A stretch of 64,000 nucleotides of DNA from Pseudoneurospora amorphoporcata (GCA_033297205.1 MU859068.1:1-64000); one strand, 5' to 3'. Counted from the stretch's first letter, positions 26,087 to 39,199 are shown. Program-made: numbers and translations. The notes: generated by a model not told the origin, from the sequence alone.

Positions 26087-26753
26087 ACTCCCCATACCGA
26101 GATCTAGTTCGTGGGTATGCGATCCGGACCCGTTTCATCATGGTCCAACGATGTGATGTCGTCAAGAAGAAATGTCAAACGAAGACCATGATTAGAGAAA
26201 AGCATCTGCATCGTCTCAAGCTGGTTGATGTTTACTCGAGCAAAATGATGCCAGTCACTTGCTGAAAGGAGAGTTATGGGAGGACGAAGGTTACGTGGAT
26301 GGCTACGATGCTAATGATGATGGACCTTTCATTACTTTCATTGCGCTGATTTCATCGCGGCGGATTTGGTAACACACATTGGGCAAGGGCTTGGGTTAAG
26401 GAATAAGGCAGCAACCTAACTGGATCATGGATACATGATAATCGGCGAAGGAACACAAATCATTCTTCTCCCCTGTTTAATGTTTTCGGTTTCTCTTTTT
26501 CACCGTTTCTTCCCCGTCGCCAAATCTATGAAGCGAAGATTTCCAAAACATCTCACTCTTGGCCATGTCTTTCTCATTTTCGTTTCTCACTGTGTTTATC
26601 TTTTTTTTTTTTTCCCCTGTAGGGATATCAAAATTTGGGTCTAAAGGCGGAAAATGGGAAACAAGGGACAAAGGCAAAGGCAAAGAAAGGCAAAGGGCTC
26701 GGGAACAGGTTCACATGGCATGAAATATCGCGCGGCATTTGCAAAGGATACCC

Positions 26754-26754
<1 letters not shown>

Positions 26755-26784
<30 letters not shown>
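26755..26784. repeat. poly(T) tract
   Basis: Thirty consecutive T residues. Confidence 0.95.
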
Positions 26785-29219
26785 CTCTTTATGTTAGTCT
26801 TGATTACTTTACTTATTATTACCGGTTCTTTTTGTTCGCCAAACAGCACGTCACGATGTTTTACAGGTTGGTACACATTGACCAAGAAGTTGGGGCATTT
26901 TACACGTTCGCTTCGTTTTCCAGAGCTGAATGCAGAGGCAAGAATGGAGATGATGGAGGCGTAAGATGGACAGATTGCGGAAGATTTGGGGTCCAAGGTG
27001 CTAAGCAGGTTTGCGGAACTGGGCTGAGACGGGAACATGGCTGTCGGTGTTGGTCTTGGGGCGGGAAGAAGGGCGAGCCAGACTTCCTCACCACACAATA
27101 GGCACATTTTTTGGAGCCTGGTTTCCTCAAGAATCATCGCTGTCTCCCTGTTGCTCGACTCAGATGGGCCGCAAGGGACGGAAAACTGGGCCGGTGGCGG
27201 TCGGGCGTATGCTTGCGGCACATTGAGGCTGTGAAGGCGGGTTGATACACCTTGCGGCAGTCACTCCTTCAGTCCTTGATTTGCCAACCGGCCGCAATCC
27301 CGAGCGGCGGGTTGGTATTGCTTTGCCTTCTGACATTGCTCCTCAGTGCAGTTAGGGACAAGGCTAAGCGTATACGCCCCTCTGTCACTCTGGAGGTGCC
27401 TTCAAGACGGCTTATTTCTAGCGGCCAAGGAGAAGAATACCGGCATCTCGGACACTCAAACCTCCGTCGATGGATCTCTTTTCTCTTTTCATTCGTTGTA
27501 CTGAAAGTATTCTTCTTTCGCGTTACCTTCTGTTTCTGTTCGTTATTACTATTTTGAACCAGCTTTCCGAGATTGCGCGTTGCCTTGCTTTTACATTCGT
27601 CTTCAGTTTACAGTAGAGTCATGATGAAACAAGTCTCAACCAACGAACTTAAAAAAGAAAAAGGGAACATTTGGTTGAGGTTGTTTTGTTAGTTGCTGCC
27701 GACACGGCCCCGGGTCGATTCTACACCATCAGACTGGGGCATAGACCTACACGCTTTCTAACTCATCTGGCAGTTCACTGGCAGTCACTAGATGGTTACC
27801 TGACGCAAAAGCTGCTCTAATCGTCACTTTGATTTGTGTGCAGTGCAGTGCAGTGGTGCAAATGCTTCTCGCCAGGCCCTTTCCGAATCGATTCCTATGC
27901 GACAAAAAGCGAGTAAGCAATCCCAGCAAACGCACGCAACTCGAGGGCAGCGAGCATTCAACCACAGCCAACCAACCAAGAACTTGAAAGCAGAAGGGAC
28001 GGCTCGTACATTAGTCACGATAACTGACTCACACAAAGCAAGCGAGGCAAGTACGATCCTTTCACCCTGGCCTCCCTCAGCCAAATTTCCACACAACGAA
28101 GGAGGAACAACGATCGATCGTGATGTAAACAACTCGAGGTAGCGTACTGCCCCAGCCCTCTTACGTCAGGCAATCACACTCCGGGCGTCACCGACCAAAC
28201 GCCCAATTCTCCTTCCCGTTAAAATCACCATTCTTCGAACATGTACTTCTGTTAGTGGTCCGGATCTTGACCATGGCAAAATCGATCGCTCTACTACCCC
28301 TCTTGATCAATTGTTGATGAGGGTACTTCCCGTCCTTTTCCAGGCAGTGAACTTGGGCCGTGGGCCTCAAAGGCCAAGAGATGGAACCCGAGAGGCCCAG
28401 GACCGGGATCTTGTGCTCAGATACTTGCACTTGCACATTTACTGCAGTGAGTTCCAAAATGATGCGGCGGCGCTATGCCCTGAGGTGCGTGCCTCAGTCT
28501 TCCATCCTGCCTAATTGCCTAAAACAGGATCAAGCAGTATACATCGCAAGGAGGCTGAATTTCGTACCTTGGGTACCGCTAATGCCCACTTGCAAACCCG
28601 ACACTGTGCTTTTCCTTAGCTAGCCATCTAGCTGTCTAGAACTCGGTACTAACAACTGCACTGCGCAATGTTTGGCATTTAGACTAAGTCTAGACACCCA
28701 GGCTCGTCACTGACGTAACACGATCAACGTCGGAAAAACCCTGAAAGTGAAAAAGGCTGTGGCGGGGTTGATCTACAGAGCCGGCCCAGTCTGTGACACC
28801 TTGCGAGTACCGTCTGTCTGTTCAGACCAACAGATCACCACCAGTCTACAGGGACTACAGTGCCGTCTGGCGTCGGAGTTGACGTTGCGGGTGTGGTAGC
28901 ACAAAGGATGACGGCGACACAAGGTGGGGTGATAAATATGAGGGAAGCGCCGTTCCCGCCGTTGGAGATGAAACAGTAACATGAGTAGCTGACCTACCTA
29001 TTCTCCCACAGTGTACCTAGTTGTTGCCAATTCCTCTACCCAACGTTGCTTGATGACTAGTAAAGAAACCAAATACAAGGTAACCAGGCCATGGCCTGAA
29101 ATGAGAAGCTGATTCACTGATTACAGGTAAACAGGCTCCATGACTGCCTGGAACAGCATCCATTATCGAACTGTCAGAGATCAACAGTGACAAAGAGATG
29201 AAAGATAAAAACATGACTG

Positions 29220-29261
<42 letters not shown>
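29220..29261. repeat. (CA)n dinucleotide repeat
   Basis: About 20 CA units without interruption. Confidence 0.97.
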
Positions 29262-32200
29262 CCCCACCCCGAGCTTACCTACCTAGGTAGGTAGGTACTC
29301 ACATGTTATGTCATACGCGAGCCGTTCCGACCTGGCACTCTGACTGAGTGACAGCTCCAGTCTCCCCAAGCTCCCATACAGGTCCGTCTTGCTCTCGCCT
29401 CCTCCCCTCTCTCCAGTTTACCACGACAATTCTGCCTTTCTCTCTTGTCTTCTCGACAATGGACCAACCAGACACCCCCCAAAGCTCTCTCATCTGGTCG
29501 ATGAGTTAGGCTCAAAGGGAGGGGGGGCGAGAACTTGAGCGACAAGCCGTGCTGACGCTTTCACACCCTTTTTGTCTTCCTCCAGGTAAATCCGGAGTCG
29601 GAACCGCGGAACAAGCCGTGCCGCACGCTCATTGCTTCTTTTCCTTGGGCTTATGGAGTGGTGTGATCAATCTTGCCATACGTGAGAAAGATGGGAGGTG
29701 GTCGGCAGAGCTGAGATACTGGGAAGACAGCAGGGAGCAGAAAAGGGGGTATGACACAGATAGCCGACCGATGGGATTCAAGCTGTGTAAGGGCGGGAAG
29801 CTGGCTACACCAGGCTTTGGAGCCCGATGGCTTGGATATGGACGAATAATGGGAACTTTGCTTTTCTGGGAGGGCTGCTGCCAAGAGTGTCATATGCCTG
29901 CATGGGGAGGTACCTAGTCAATATCTCGTTCATGTTTCTCCCTTTCGTAATATCCGCACGTCTTTCTTTCCTTTTTTTCCCCTCCGTATCATTTTCATTA
30001 CTTATCTTTTCGCCTGGGCCGTTGAATTTGCTCATTCATCCTGACATTACCTCATTGTCTCATGAGACCGGGCCGGCCCTGCCTGGACCCCTCAGTTCTC
30101 GGTGTAGGTTTGTAAGCCACCAGAGGCTCGGGGAGAGACTGCAAGCGGGGTCCAGTCGTAGTGAGACCGTAATATTGGATGATATCAACTCTGTTACATG
30201 CATCGCAAATGATGACGACCTGCGGAGCCTGGCCCCTTCCTTGGATGGTCCGATCGGTATATTCCGCAGTCAATACACTACAACACACTTCACTAGCTGC
30301 CGCCAATAGCGGGTTGGTTATACGTACCATGCAGTTGCTGTAAGCATACATGACATGCATGAACCATACCGTAAGATACGTACATGGCAAAGAGTGGGAG
30401 ATGCTGTCGGAGTGTCGGACTAGGAAGGCAGCCGGAGCCCCGGCGAAGCTTGGAAAACAGGCTGGGCGCTAGACTAGACCGGTGTGCATGTATGGCAGAG
30501 TGTTAATTTGGCAATCTGCGCGCCAAGCCATTTCTCACAGCAACGTTCAATAAAGCAGGGAAGGGTTGGGTGTTGTGATGGGTGGGCGGATACTACGCTG
30601 CAGCAGCGTCTTTCTGCGTCTGCTGCATGGAAACGTTAGCGCGAGATTGTATGTAGCTTTGTGAGTGGGTGAGGTATAGGGATGTATATTGGTCTAGCTG
30701 GTGTGGTATAACTAAGTATCTGCAAGTAGATGTTTGGGGCTTGGCGGATGTGGTCCTGGTGGTGAGATAGGGATGGTCAGGCATAGCAGACACACCTGTT
30801 CTTTTGTTGGTAGAATCGTCAGGCCTGGAGGATTTGAGGCCGTCTGAGCCCTTGGAGATATCAATACCTACATGAAACACTATCAGTGAAAGGAACGTGA
30901 AGTGATCTTTGTGTTTCTGCTACCCAAGTGTAGAGCACTAACGGTCCATCGTCTCCACATAATATAGCGCGGAACATAGAGCATGGATAGCTCAGGTAAG
31001 CATGCCCGGCTAGAGGCGTGCCTTATCTTTACCGAGGAATAGCTCATGGAGAATGACAAAGGACTGGCTCTTCTGTAAAAGCCGCAAGAGGGGACAAACG
31101 GTGTTGGGAGAGAAGCAGGTTGCTTGACAAGGGTGATAGGGTGGCTATCCGGAGTCTCTAGTGCTGACTATTGCTTCGACACTGCCGTGTTGTTCAGCTG
31201 CCACTGTCGCCAATGTTGCCAAAGCCGTCCCGCCCGTTGGCTGCGGTCCAAATAAGGTTTCGGAGTCAGGTTGTCAGGTTGCAAAACAAAATGAAAAGTG
31301 ACAGGAGGGGTCCTGGGGCTGGGCGCCATGCCTTGTTGAGCTTCAGGCTGACCTCCATGGGAAACAACTGAATCATCTCTGAGACCGGGCCGAGCAGTCT
31401 GGAACCTCCAGAATCGTTGGGATGTGGAACGTTGACGTCAGACAGACGGACGGTACTCGATGCTGGATGTCGCACACAGATGGACGGTCCTGCATACCAG
31501 ATGCATTGCAGCGCATCGAGCACTGCAATGTGTTGACATGCGCCCAGGCGGCGAGAGTCCTCCTGCTGGTGCGTATCTGCGCCAACCATTGTCGGTTTTG
31601 CTAGGTAAAGTTAATCTCCGTCCATCGGATACGCCTTTGTGGTGGAATCAAGACGGCGAGGGCGTTTGACGATGGACATGTTGTTGTTCGTGTTTGCCTC
31701 TCTGCTCGTCAGAGGATTTCGAAAAGTGGATGCTGGAATGTTGCTCTTTTCTCGGAGAGAAAGGAAGGAGATTTGAGAGCCAAGTAGCCGTGCGTAAATG
31801 AAAGAAGAAGGAGACGGCGTCCCCAACCCAACTGCCAACTGAACTGCCAACTTCCCAAACTAGATGATTCGTTCTTGCTTGCTCTGTCCACAGCCAGGAT
31901 CCCAGCCCCTGGAGAAAACAAGACGGCAGCTAGACCTTATACGGAATAGCTTCAAGAGCGTGTCTCCCCTTGCGCGCTTCCACGTTTGTGGGGACAGGAC
32001 GTGCACGCCCAATGTCATCTCTCGACTCCTCCCCGCCCTCAGGCTCACAAGTGCTGAACGGCCCTCAACATGGCCCTCCTCACCGATAGGTCTCTACGTC
32101 TAGCCATAAAAGGTCTTTCCAGCCCCTCGTCATGGCCACGATCTGACAACAGTGACCCCATCAACTTGCTCGCTGCTATGACACTCGTGGTTGGATGCCA

Positions 32201-32563
32201 CTACGACGCCGTTCTCGGCCTGGGCCTCTTTTTCTACACTAAACCTGAAACCGAACGCATCAGGTTTCGGTCCGGACCTTAGCACGGAGAATTCCGACCA
32301 ACTGCGAAAGCTACAAGCAAGGGAAAATAAAGGGTTACACATAGGAAAACTTCCGGATACACAAACTATGCGTATCCCTGAGCCTCCCGGGTAATGCCAT
32401 GGAGTTTTGTTTATTGGTCCATGCTTGCACGGCTTCTCCCCTGTTGCCTAGGGCTTGGGATATATATAAAAAAAAATGAAGCCTGTCTTGTTGGCTTGGA
32501 GGTTTCAATTCGGATGTAAGAAAAAAAAAAGGATACAAAGGATTCACAAAAATGATATTGTGA

Positions 32564-32655
32564 CTCGGATACCGGGAGTCGAACCCGGGGCTGTTGAGAG
32601 AGCAGTCACTCCTGAGAAGTGAGAGTCAACGATGTTACCGCTACACCATACCCGA
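32564..32655 (-). tRNA. tRNA-Glu (anticodon CTC) with intron
   Basis: Read on the minus strand: a 7-bp acceptor stem TCGGGTA/TATCCGA, D arm, anticodon stem GTTGA/TCAAC with anticodon CTC at plus 32623-32621, and a T arm CCGGG-TTCGACT-CCCGG. About 21 nt follow the base 3' of the anticodon and must be spliced out, which is the canonical tRNA intron position. Without the intron the body is about 71 nt. CTC reads glutamate GAG codons. Confidence 0.9.
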
Positions 32656-33279
32656 TTGAACTGATATGGTCCGATTTAGATGCAGCAGTGCCTCAGTAGT
32701 ACACATAATCAAGGAACATACAGTTCTAGGCAAGTATGTAGGGAAGACTAGCTGCAGGCAGGCACCCGTATCCAAATCTTCATTACCCCACCTTTGTCTT
32801 GCATCAACATCAACATTGACATCCCTATCATCATTTTGGAACGGTCTTTCCCAGCCAAGGCGGGCCGTATTGGACTGTCCATCATCGGTGTTAATTTTAC
32901 AACCACTTCGGGTAAGGTAGGTAATCAAAGGTCAGGACTGGGGGAAGAAGCAGGTATGCTTTCCCTTGAAAGTGAAAGAAGGCGAGGGAACATGCTTGCC
33001 TGTTTCAGAAGCATGCTGGCTGAGGAACTTCTTCCCTTGATCAAGGATCTTGTCGCGGGGAAAGAGCAAGTTGAAGGGGGAAACATGTGCAGCCGCGACC
33101 ACACTACGGTGCTGAGTACCTACCCTCATCCCAAACAGGCAAGCGGAACGCATTCGGTCTGCACATCGGTCTGCACAGAGCGGACCACCATTCCGTTTTT
33201 GGTTTTGCTTTTCTTCTCCCCGCCATCGGTATTCTTTCCTTCACTTCTCCCCTTACCACGGGTTTGCATTATTTTCAAT
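32656..33279. other. leader/promoter of the 1129-aa gene
   Basis: An open frame continues into the gene from 32794, but its upstream part has no coding character, and pyrimidine-rich sequence (33190-33270) directly precedes the ATG at 33280. Taken as promoter and 5' UTR. Confidence 0.45.
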
Positions 33280-36200
33280 ATGCCGGGCCCCATGTTCGCT
33301 TCGCCCGCGAATGTCAGTCGCGCCGCTGGCAGGCTGCGAAAACTGTGTGAGAGATTGTCAGATAACGAACTTAGGTTTTACGCTGTCGAAGAAGCCAACG
33401 ATGTTTTTGGCAGCTGGGTCAAGGCCTTTCACCGGGAAGAGCTTGATCCAGAAGACGATGATGATGACGATGACGATGATGAAGGTTGGGGCGTCAACTG
33501 GGAGGATCCGGATCAAGAACATGATGTCGGGACCCTTCTAGCACTGGCTATGGGCGAGATCAACGCAGGTAAGCATCTTTCCAACATGCCTCTTCTAGCA
33601 GCCAGACACTGACGTCTCGCTAGCACACAGATTGTTGGCCATGAGAAAGACGGTACGTAACATGTTACCTCTGCCACAAGGCAGTACTGGGCGAAACCAA
33701 GCAGAGTATTTAACCTTCCGGTGTTCAACAGACTTCACACCTGCATCATTAGGCCCGGGCACTGCAAGATTGTCTGAGAAGGCTCTACCGGCTGATCTAC
33801 GATATTATAAATTGGGACTTTGGAGGCGGTGTTGGACGACTCGCCTCTCGCTCTTCCAAATCGCTACTCAAGGAACCAGAATTCGAAGACTGGCTTTTGT
33901 ATGAACCAGGTTCCTTCGACAGCGAAGACTCCACCGGCAAGTCCATTGATGAGTGTAATGACAAGCCGACCGAAGATTCTCTCGACAAGCCCGCCGAAGA
34001 GTCCGTCGACAAAACCGTCAAAGAGTCTACCGACATGCCCCTTGAAGAGTCTCTTATGTCCCTCGAAGAGCTCAATAGGCATTTGAGGCCGTGGTACAAT
34101 TCAGGTACGCTTATGCCTTGATCGGGGAAGCCTTGAAGAATGTGCTAACAAGCCCGCCGAAGAGTGTACTGACAAGCTCGCCGAAGAGCCTACCGACAAG
34201 GCCATCGAAGAGCTCATGAAGCCCTTGGTGTTGTGGCACCAAGCAAGTATGTTCATGTCTTGATCTTGGAGCCCTGTAAGAGTGTACTGACAACCCTATC
34301 GAAGAGTCTACCGCCAAGCCAACGGACGATACCACTGACGAATCCACTCATGAGCTCTCCGATCAGTCCTCCAATGAGTTCTCCAGCGATCCCTCCGTCA
34401 AGACCGCCAAAGTCGATTCGAAGGTCGATGATCAATCAGAAGTCTTGCACCCGCTAGTCCACGCAGCAGCAGAATCACTGAAACACCTCAGCGAGCAAGA
34501 ATTTCAAGACTTGAGCCAAGACTACTACGTACACCCAGAAGTCAAGAAGGTGTTAGAGCTCCGCTGGAATGCGCACTCTCGGAAAGGGAAGGAGAAAGCA
34601 CACCCTCGATATCAGTATGCAGTAAAACACACTTTTATGACAGTGGATGGTGTAGTGGAGTTCATAAACGCTTCGCAATTCCCTCTACCACCACCTGTTA
34701 AAACCCTAGGGCAAATGAGCAAAGAGGAATATCTGGAAGTGGTCAACGCAAGAACGAAGAAGGCCGACCCTGCGACAAAACCGATGAAGAGGCCAATAGA
34801 TCTTAGGACAGCTTCGCGCTTGGGGATTCGGCGTAAAACTCTCGATGAGTCCCAGCCTGCTACAATCTTGAAGCGGCGCCAGGTTGAAAAGGTCAAATTG
34901 GACATGGGCCAGAGCAATATCGCTAGGATCATCTATAACCGCACACCTCTTTCAAAGCCCGCCGGAGTTACCAATCTCCCTGGACTCTTTCAGCCCCCCC
35001 GATCCCCTTTGCCCGCCCGGCCTCCAACGACTGCGGAATCCACCACCTCGTCTGCTGCCGCCATCACCGTCCGCGATGCGTCTGTTGAGCCCCCAGAGGC
35101 CTCCATCACCGTCCCCGCTACGTCGGCTGAACCCGCAAAGTCCGCCATCACCGCCCCAGCTGCGTCCGCTGAACCCGCAGAGGCCCCTGAGAGAGGCTTG
35201 AAGTCCGCCAGATTTCAGACCGTCAGTCAGCTTTTTCAGGCTCATGGAGTCTTACCGCCTCCTACAATGTCTCAGCCCACTGGATCTTTGGCGGCCCCAG
35301 GACTCCCAACGATCTTGGAGTCCTCAAAGGCCGCTGGATTGAGGAAGCTTACTGAACTGGGAAAGTCCGTCCAATATCTGATCTACTTGGGAGCCACACA
35401 GAAGTTCCCCAAATCCACAACGATCGCCGAGTCCTCAAAGGTCGCTGAATTGAAAAAGCCGGCTCATTTTACCCAATCCCCCGAATATTTGAAATCCTTG
35501 GATGAATTATGGAGGCCACCCGCATCCCCAAAGGCTGCCGAATCGCGACAGCCTGTTGAATTCGCAAAGCTCCCCGAAAGTTTGAAACCCTTGGAGGGTT
35601 TTTCAAGGCCCACCGGGTTTGCAAGTTATCCAAAAACTTTCCAATCTCCCAGAGTCTCTCAGCCCGCTGGAGCTTCCCAGAATACACCTGCCGAGGCTCC
35701 AAAGTTGGCCAGACTCTTGGGACCCGCTGAGATCTTCCCACCCTCCGAGGTCATGCAGCCCGATGAATCCCTAACGCCCGTTAAATCGTCAAGGGTAGCT
35801 GAATCTTTTACGCCCGCTGGAGCTTCTCAGAATACGCCCGCCGTGGCCCCAAAGTCGGCTGGACTCAAAACTTTTCAATCTGCCAGATTCTCTCAGCCTG
35901 CTGTAGCTTCCCAGAATACACCACCTGCCGAAGCTCCAAAGTTGGCCGGACTCTTGGGACCCGCTGAGATCTTCCCGTCCCCCGAGGTCATGCAGCTCGA
36001 TGAATCCCCAACAACCGTTAAATCGTCCAGGGTAGCTGAATTTTTTACGCCCGCTGGAGCTTCTCATAATACGCCCGCCGAGGCCCCAAAGTCGCCTGGA
36101 CTCTTGGAACCCGCCGAGATCTTCCCATACCCTAAAATCATGCAGCCCGCTGGATTCCCAACGCCCGCTAAATCACCAAATGTAGCCGAATCCCCTAAGC

Positions 36201-36940
36201 TCGCTGGGGTATCTCGGAACATCGGATTTCCAAAACCCCCCGAGGCTCTGACTCCCCCCGGGGTTTTGGCGCCCTCCAAATCTCCAAGGTCCGTCGACTC
36301 CTCAGGGTCAGCCGGAGTCTCCGAAGGCGATGCAATATTCCCACCCCTCGACATCCCTCTGACCCCATCCGCTGACATCTCTCCAACCTCCAGGGCGAAA
36401 AGGCGCTCCCCAGAATATAGGCAGGAGCCCACGGAGGTCAAGAGGCGCGGTCAAGTTGGAGAGCCTTCAGAGTCTCCGAAATTCAAGATGATGGATGAGG
36501 AGGAGGACGATGTGTGGCCGAGTACTGAGGGGGAAACTGATAATCTGTTGAGTGTGGCTCCTTCGTCTCCTGCGGACGATGCTCTCTCTTCTGCAACTGC
36601 AACTCCTTCTACTATAATTGCGTCTCCTCCCTTTGAAGATGGACCCGCTACTTCTGAAAATGCTTCCCCTTCTTCTCCAAATGTTCGTAGCAAAGCCAAA
36701 AAGCGTACCCCACCATCTGTGGAGAATACGCCGGAAGTAAAGAGACGCGGAGAGGTCAGTGGGCCTTCGGAGTCTCCTGAATTCGAGCAGAGGGATAGTG
36801 AGGAAGAGGACGGGACAACGGTGTATGAGGGGGGCGACGAGGGGGACGACGAGGGATCGGACACTTGGGATGACGACGCGAGTACGTTGGTAGACGCTCC
36901 CTCCTCTTCTATAGCCACTTACGGTGAGAAGGTGGACTGA
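33280..36940 (+). CDS. large Pro/Ala-rich repetitive protein, member A of a local family
   Basis: Model of five exons: 33280-33568, 33624-33652, 33753-34104, 34163-34246, 34305-36940; 1129 aa. Introns 1 and 2 (55 and 100 nt) have good signals. Introns 3 and 4 (58 nt each, AAG acceptors) are less certain and are copies of each other. The N-terminal 100 residues are helical with an Asp-rich run. Next come a hydrophilic region with DKP-x-EES-type repeats and a long Pro/Ala/Ser-rich part with roughly 150-bp repeats (35657-36195; units of the type PAGASQNTPAEAPKLAGLLG). At the C-terminus an EVKRRG-PSESP-acidic block is duplicated. No catalytic domain is seen. The frame stops at TGA 36938-36940 but stays open for 15 more codons afterwards. 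It shares its N-terminal layout with the genes at 37.4-38.3 and 39.2-40.0 kb. Confidence 0.7.
35657..36195 (+). repeat. in-frame coding repeats of about 150-230 bp
   Basis: Three diverged copies within the last exon of the 1129-aa gene, beginning near 35657, 35891 and 36051. Each contains the same order of motifs (GASQNTP, APK-x-AGLL, PAEIFP, VMQ). The middle spacing is longer. Confidence 0.8.
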
Positions 36941-36988
36941 AAAGGCAAGGGCAAGGAGATTATCTTCGCTGAGGAGGACGAGGAGTAA

Positions 36989-37440
36989 TGAGGACACATC
37001 TGAGAGCATGAGTATTCGCTTTCACTTACATCTATGTTTGGATTCGAAAGCGTTCCCGAGATATCATATGTCACGGAATCTGGATAACTGTCAACTTTGT
37101 TTTAAACAGGACTAGCGTAATAGTTGCAGTAATCAGCGTTTTTACATATCCGGCACAGTTTCCAAGGCGCGAAACAATGGTCAACATGTACTGGTGAGTC
37201 AGTGGAATGGTTCTGTTTTCTGTTCATGCCGCTCATTGTTGTGGTTCAGATGTTCTGGACTGACACACATTGTCGTCAAACATGCGCATTTAAGTTGGGT
37301 TGCTCACATGAATGCGAGCTAGGTAGGTATCAACAGTGCCCTAGCGAATTACTTCTCTTTACTTTGCGCCTAAACACCCAACAAGCTTATCATTCATCAT
37401 TTTGAGGAGTCGGAAAACTCTCTTCATTCATCTCCCTTAC
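36989..37440. other. convergent intergenic spacer
   Basis: Lies between the ends of the plus-strand gene and the minus-strand 237-aa gene. No feature seen. Confidence 0.5.
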
Positions 37441-38313
37441 TCACTCACTACCCTCCCACTCACTACCGCTCTTTTCATGTTCTCTGGACACCACTTTCTC
37501 CTTGTCCGGCACCAAAGTGGGCGCGATATCCGTGTCCCAAACATGTATAAGCCCTTCAACAGATGACAGGATCTGATCAATAGCCTGGTTAAAGCTTCTT
37601 GCGGGCAACAGCGGGCCTTCTTCCTTGTCTTGTAGCTCCGCCCACCACTTGGCAAAGGGAATCATGACTGGGCTTTTGAATTTCTTGAAGAGAGTGGGGA
37701 TGTCAGTGGCTTTTTGAGGAATCTGTGCCGAAACGACTTGGTTTGGTTGGGAGGAGGCTTTTGCTCGTTCTGCTAATTCTTTTTGGACTATATATACCAC
37801 CAGTTCAGTCAGTCAGTCATCACTCATCAGCCATCTATCCTCATCACAACCTTTTCTCTCGCTCTCTCTCTCTCCCACCTCACGTCCACATTCATCAATC
37901 CAATCCAATCCAATCCAACTTTTATGCTACAACACTACTTACCTACCTAAATAAACATTAGGCCACATCCCCCTGAACCGCCAAAAAAGCAGCTGGTAAG
38001 CCTTGTAATTCCTCGGCTTGTGCATTCCTGATTCGCTGTTCTCTAGATCCTCGGCTAGGGCCTTGAGAGAGTCGAAGTTGTCCGTTCCCCATTTATTGAA
38101 CTTTTTAAAGGCGGAATGGAGCTTCTCGGCTGCTGATGGCTCTAGCTTGCCCGTGCGGTAACTCCGGAGTGCTTTAATTAGGAACTGTTCCGTTTCATAC
38201 AGGAAGATGAAGAGGGGGTAAATGGGCGTGGAGGGGTTTTGGGGGGGTTGAGGATGGGATAACTTGGTTGGGATGGATGGATTTTGGGGGGACTGTGGAT
38301 GGGGTTGGGACAT
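37441..38313 (-). CDS. unknown protein, member B of a local family
   Basis: Model: exons 38313-37947 and 37787-37441, 237 aa. The 159-nt intron (TTTAG|GTAGGT donor, ATATATAG acceptor) is phase 1 and yields NVYL-VQKELAERAKASS, which reads well; without splicing the first exon stops nine bases later. The N-terminus is a Pro/Ser-rich tandem (PQPPQNPS-like). A helical region follows from about residue 32 (YPLFIFLYETEQFLIKALRSY), with a conserved Trp, an acidic LAEDLENSES stretch and an aromatic YQLLFWRFRGMWPNVYL helix just before the intron. There is no signal peptide or known domain. The intron holds (CCAAT)n and (CT)n runs. The gene resembles the 239-aa gene downstream in layout and intron position. 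Confidence 0.72.
37896..37919. repeat. (CCAAT)n pentanucleotide repeat in intron
   Basis: Four CCAAT-type units inside the intron of the 237-aa gene, next to a (CT)n run at 37860-37875. Confidence 0.85.
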
Positions 38314-38408
38314 GATTGGATTTGTGTCTTTTTGTTAAAGAAGGTAGGTAGGGAGGTGGGGAGGTAGATACTATGAGCCGGGTGGTTGACTTATGTCTGA
38401 GGAAAAGG

Positions 38409-38771
38409 TTAGTCAGGTACAATTTTCGGTATGGATGATATATGGGCGGATTTTGTTACAAGAAGCTGGTCCGCTGGCCTTCTATCCTCATCACTCTGGG
38501 TTTCTGTAGGTTCCTTTTCTTTCTGTATTAGGCATGATGAAGCTAGATGACTGATGGCCTGGGAATGTGTCAGGTCTTGACTGGAAGCAAACCAGGTCCT
38601 ATGACATGTGAGACACTTGACGAAATCCGTCCGAAAAAGAATCAAACAGCAATGACAATGTAAAAGGGTGAGATATAAGATGGTGGAGATCTTCTCAGCT
38701 ATGACTGTCCGTTCCGGTGGATGTGTTGATGACTGGGTGTCGACAGGCGCTTGTACAGTCGGAGTGTCCAT
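38409..38771 (-). CDS. possible small C2HC zinc-binding protein
   Basis: An unspliced frame of 120 aa. The central part contains CHCC and then a C-x2-C ... H-x4-C arrangement (KCLTCHRTW ... SHLASSC) that could bind zinc. The tail is acidic and polar. There is no family match I can name. It is short and lies between two family genes on the same strand, so it could be an independent gene or a non-coding leader. Low certainty. Confidence 0.35.
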   Translation of the reverse strand: MDTPTVQAPVDTQSSTHPPERTVIAEKISTILYLTLLHCHCCLILFRTDFVKCLTCHRTWFASSQDLTHSQAISHLASSCLIQKEKEPTETQSDEDRRPADQLLVTKSAHISSIPKIVPD

Positions 38772-39199
38772 CTTAGGTTTTTGACCGAGCCTGGGAAATT
38801 TGGAGCAAAACAGCCAAAGTCACCAGAATGAAAAATATGGAGGTAACGGCTGTCAATTCTGGCTCTGCCAGCTAAACCCAAAGATACTGCAATATCGTCC
38901 TATTCCCATAGACTTGCCCGCAAGTCTCTTCCCACTAATTCGAGCCATACATGACCAATATCCCTGTGTATTTCCGGAACACACGCCAAGTAGAAACCCG
39001 TATGACCCATTAAGAAAAATCATTCGTTCCAAAGAAAACGCTCTCACTATAGTAGTGGTTGTGCAATACCTGAAGCTATGCGATGCGGACATTGAATCGG
39101 TTCCTTGGTTGTCGCACCCATTATCTTCTCCACACAACTGGATGTAGGTAAGGTAGACCCAGGCGGAACCCGATGTCAGAACGTCGGATTTTTGACTAT

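Larger units (their letters stand above)
26087..32563. other. gene-poor region downstream of vib-1
   Basis: Begins with the vib-1 3' UTR and T-rich tracts. The remaining frames (for example plus 29827-30309, minus 30593-30880) are short and lack motifs. I see no supported gene. A (GTAG)n run lies at about 29283-29297. Confidence 0.5.

Noticed and set aside
32564..32655. Serine or leucine tRNA with a long variable arm
   Set aside because: The extra bases fall right after the base 3' of the anticodon, and the GTTGA/TCAAC anticodon stem closes only if they are an intron, giving tRNA-Glu(CTC).
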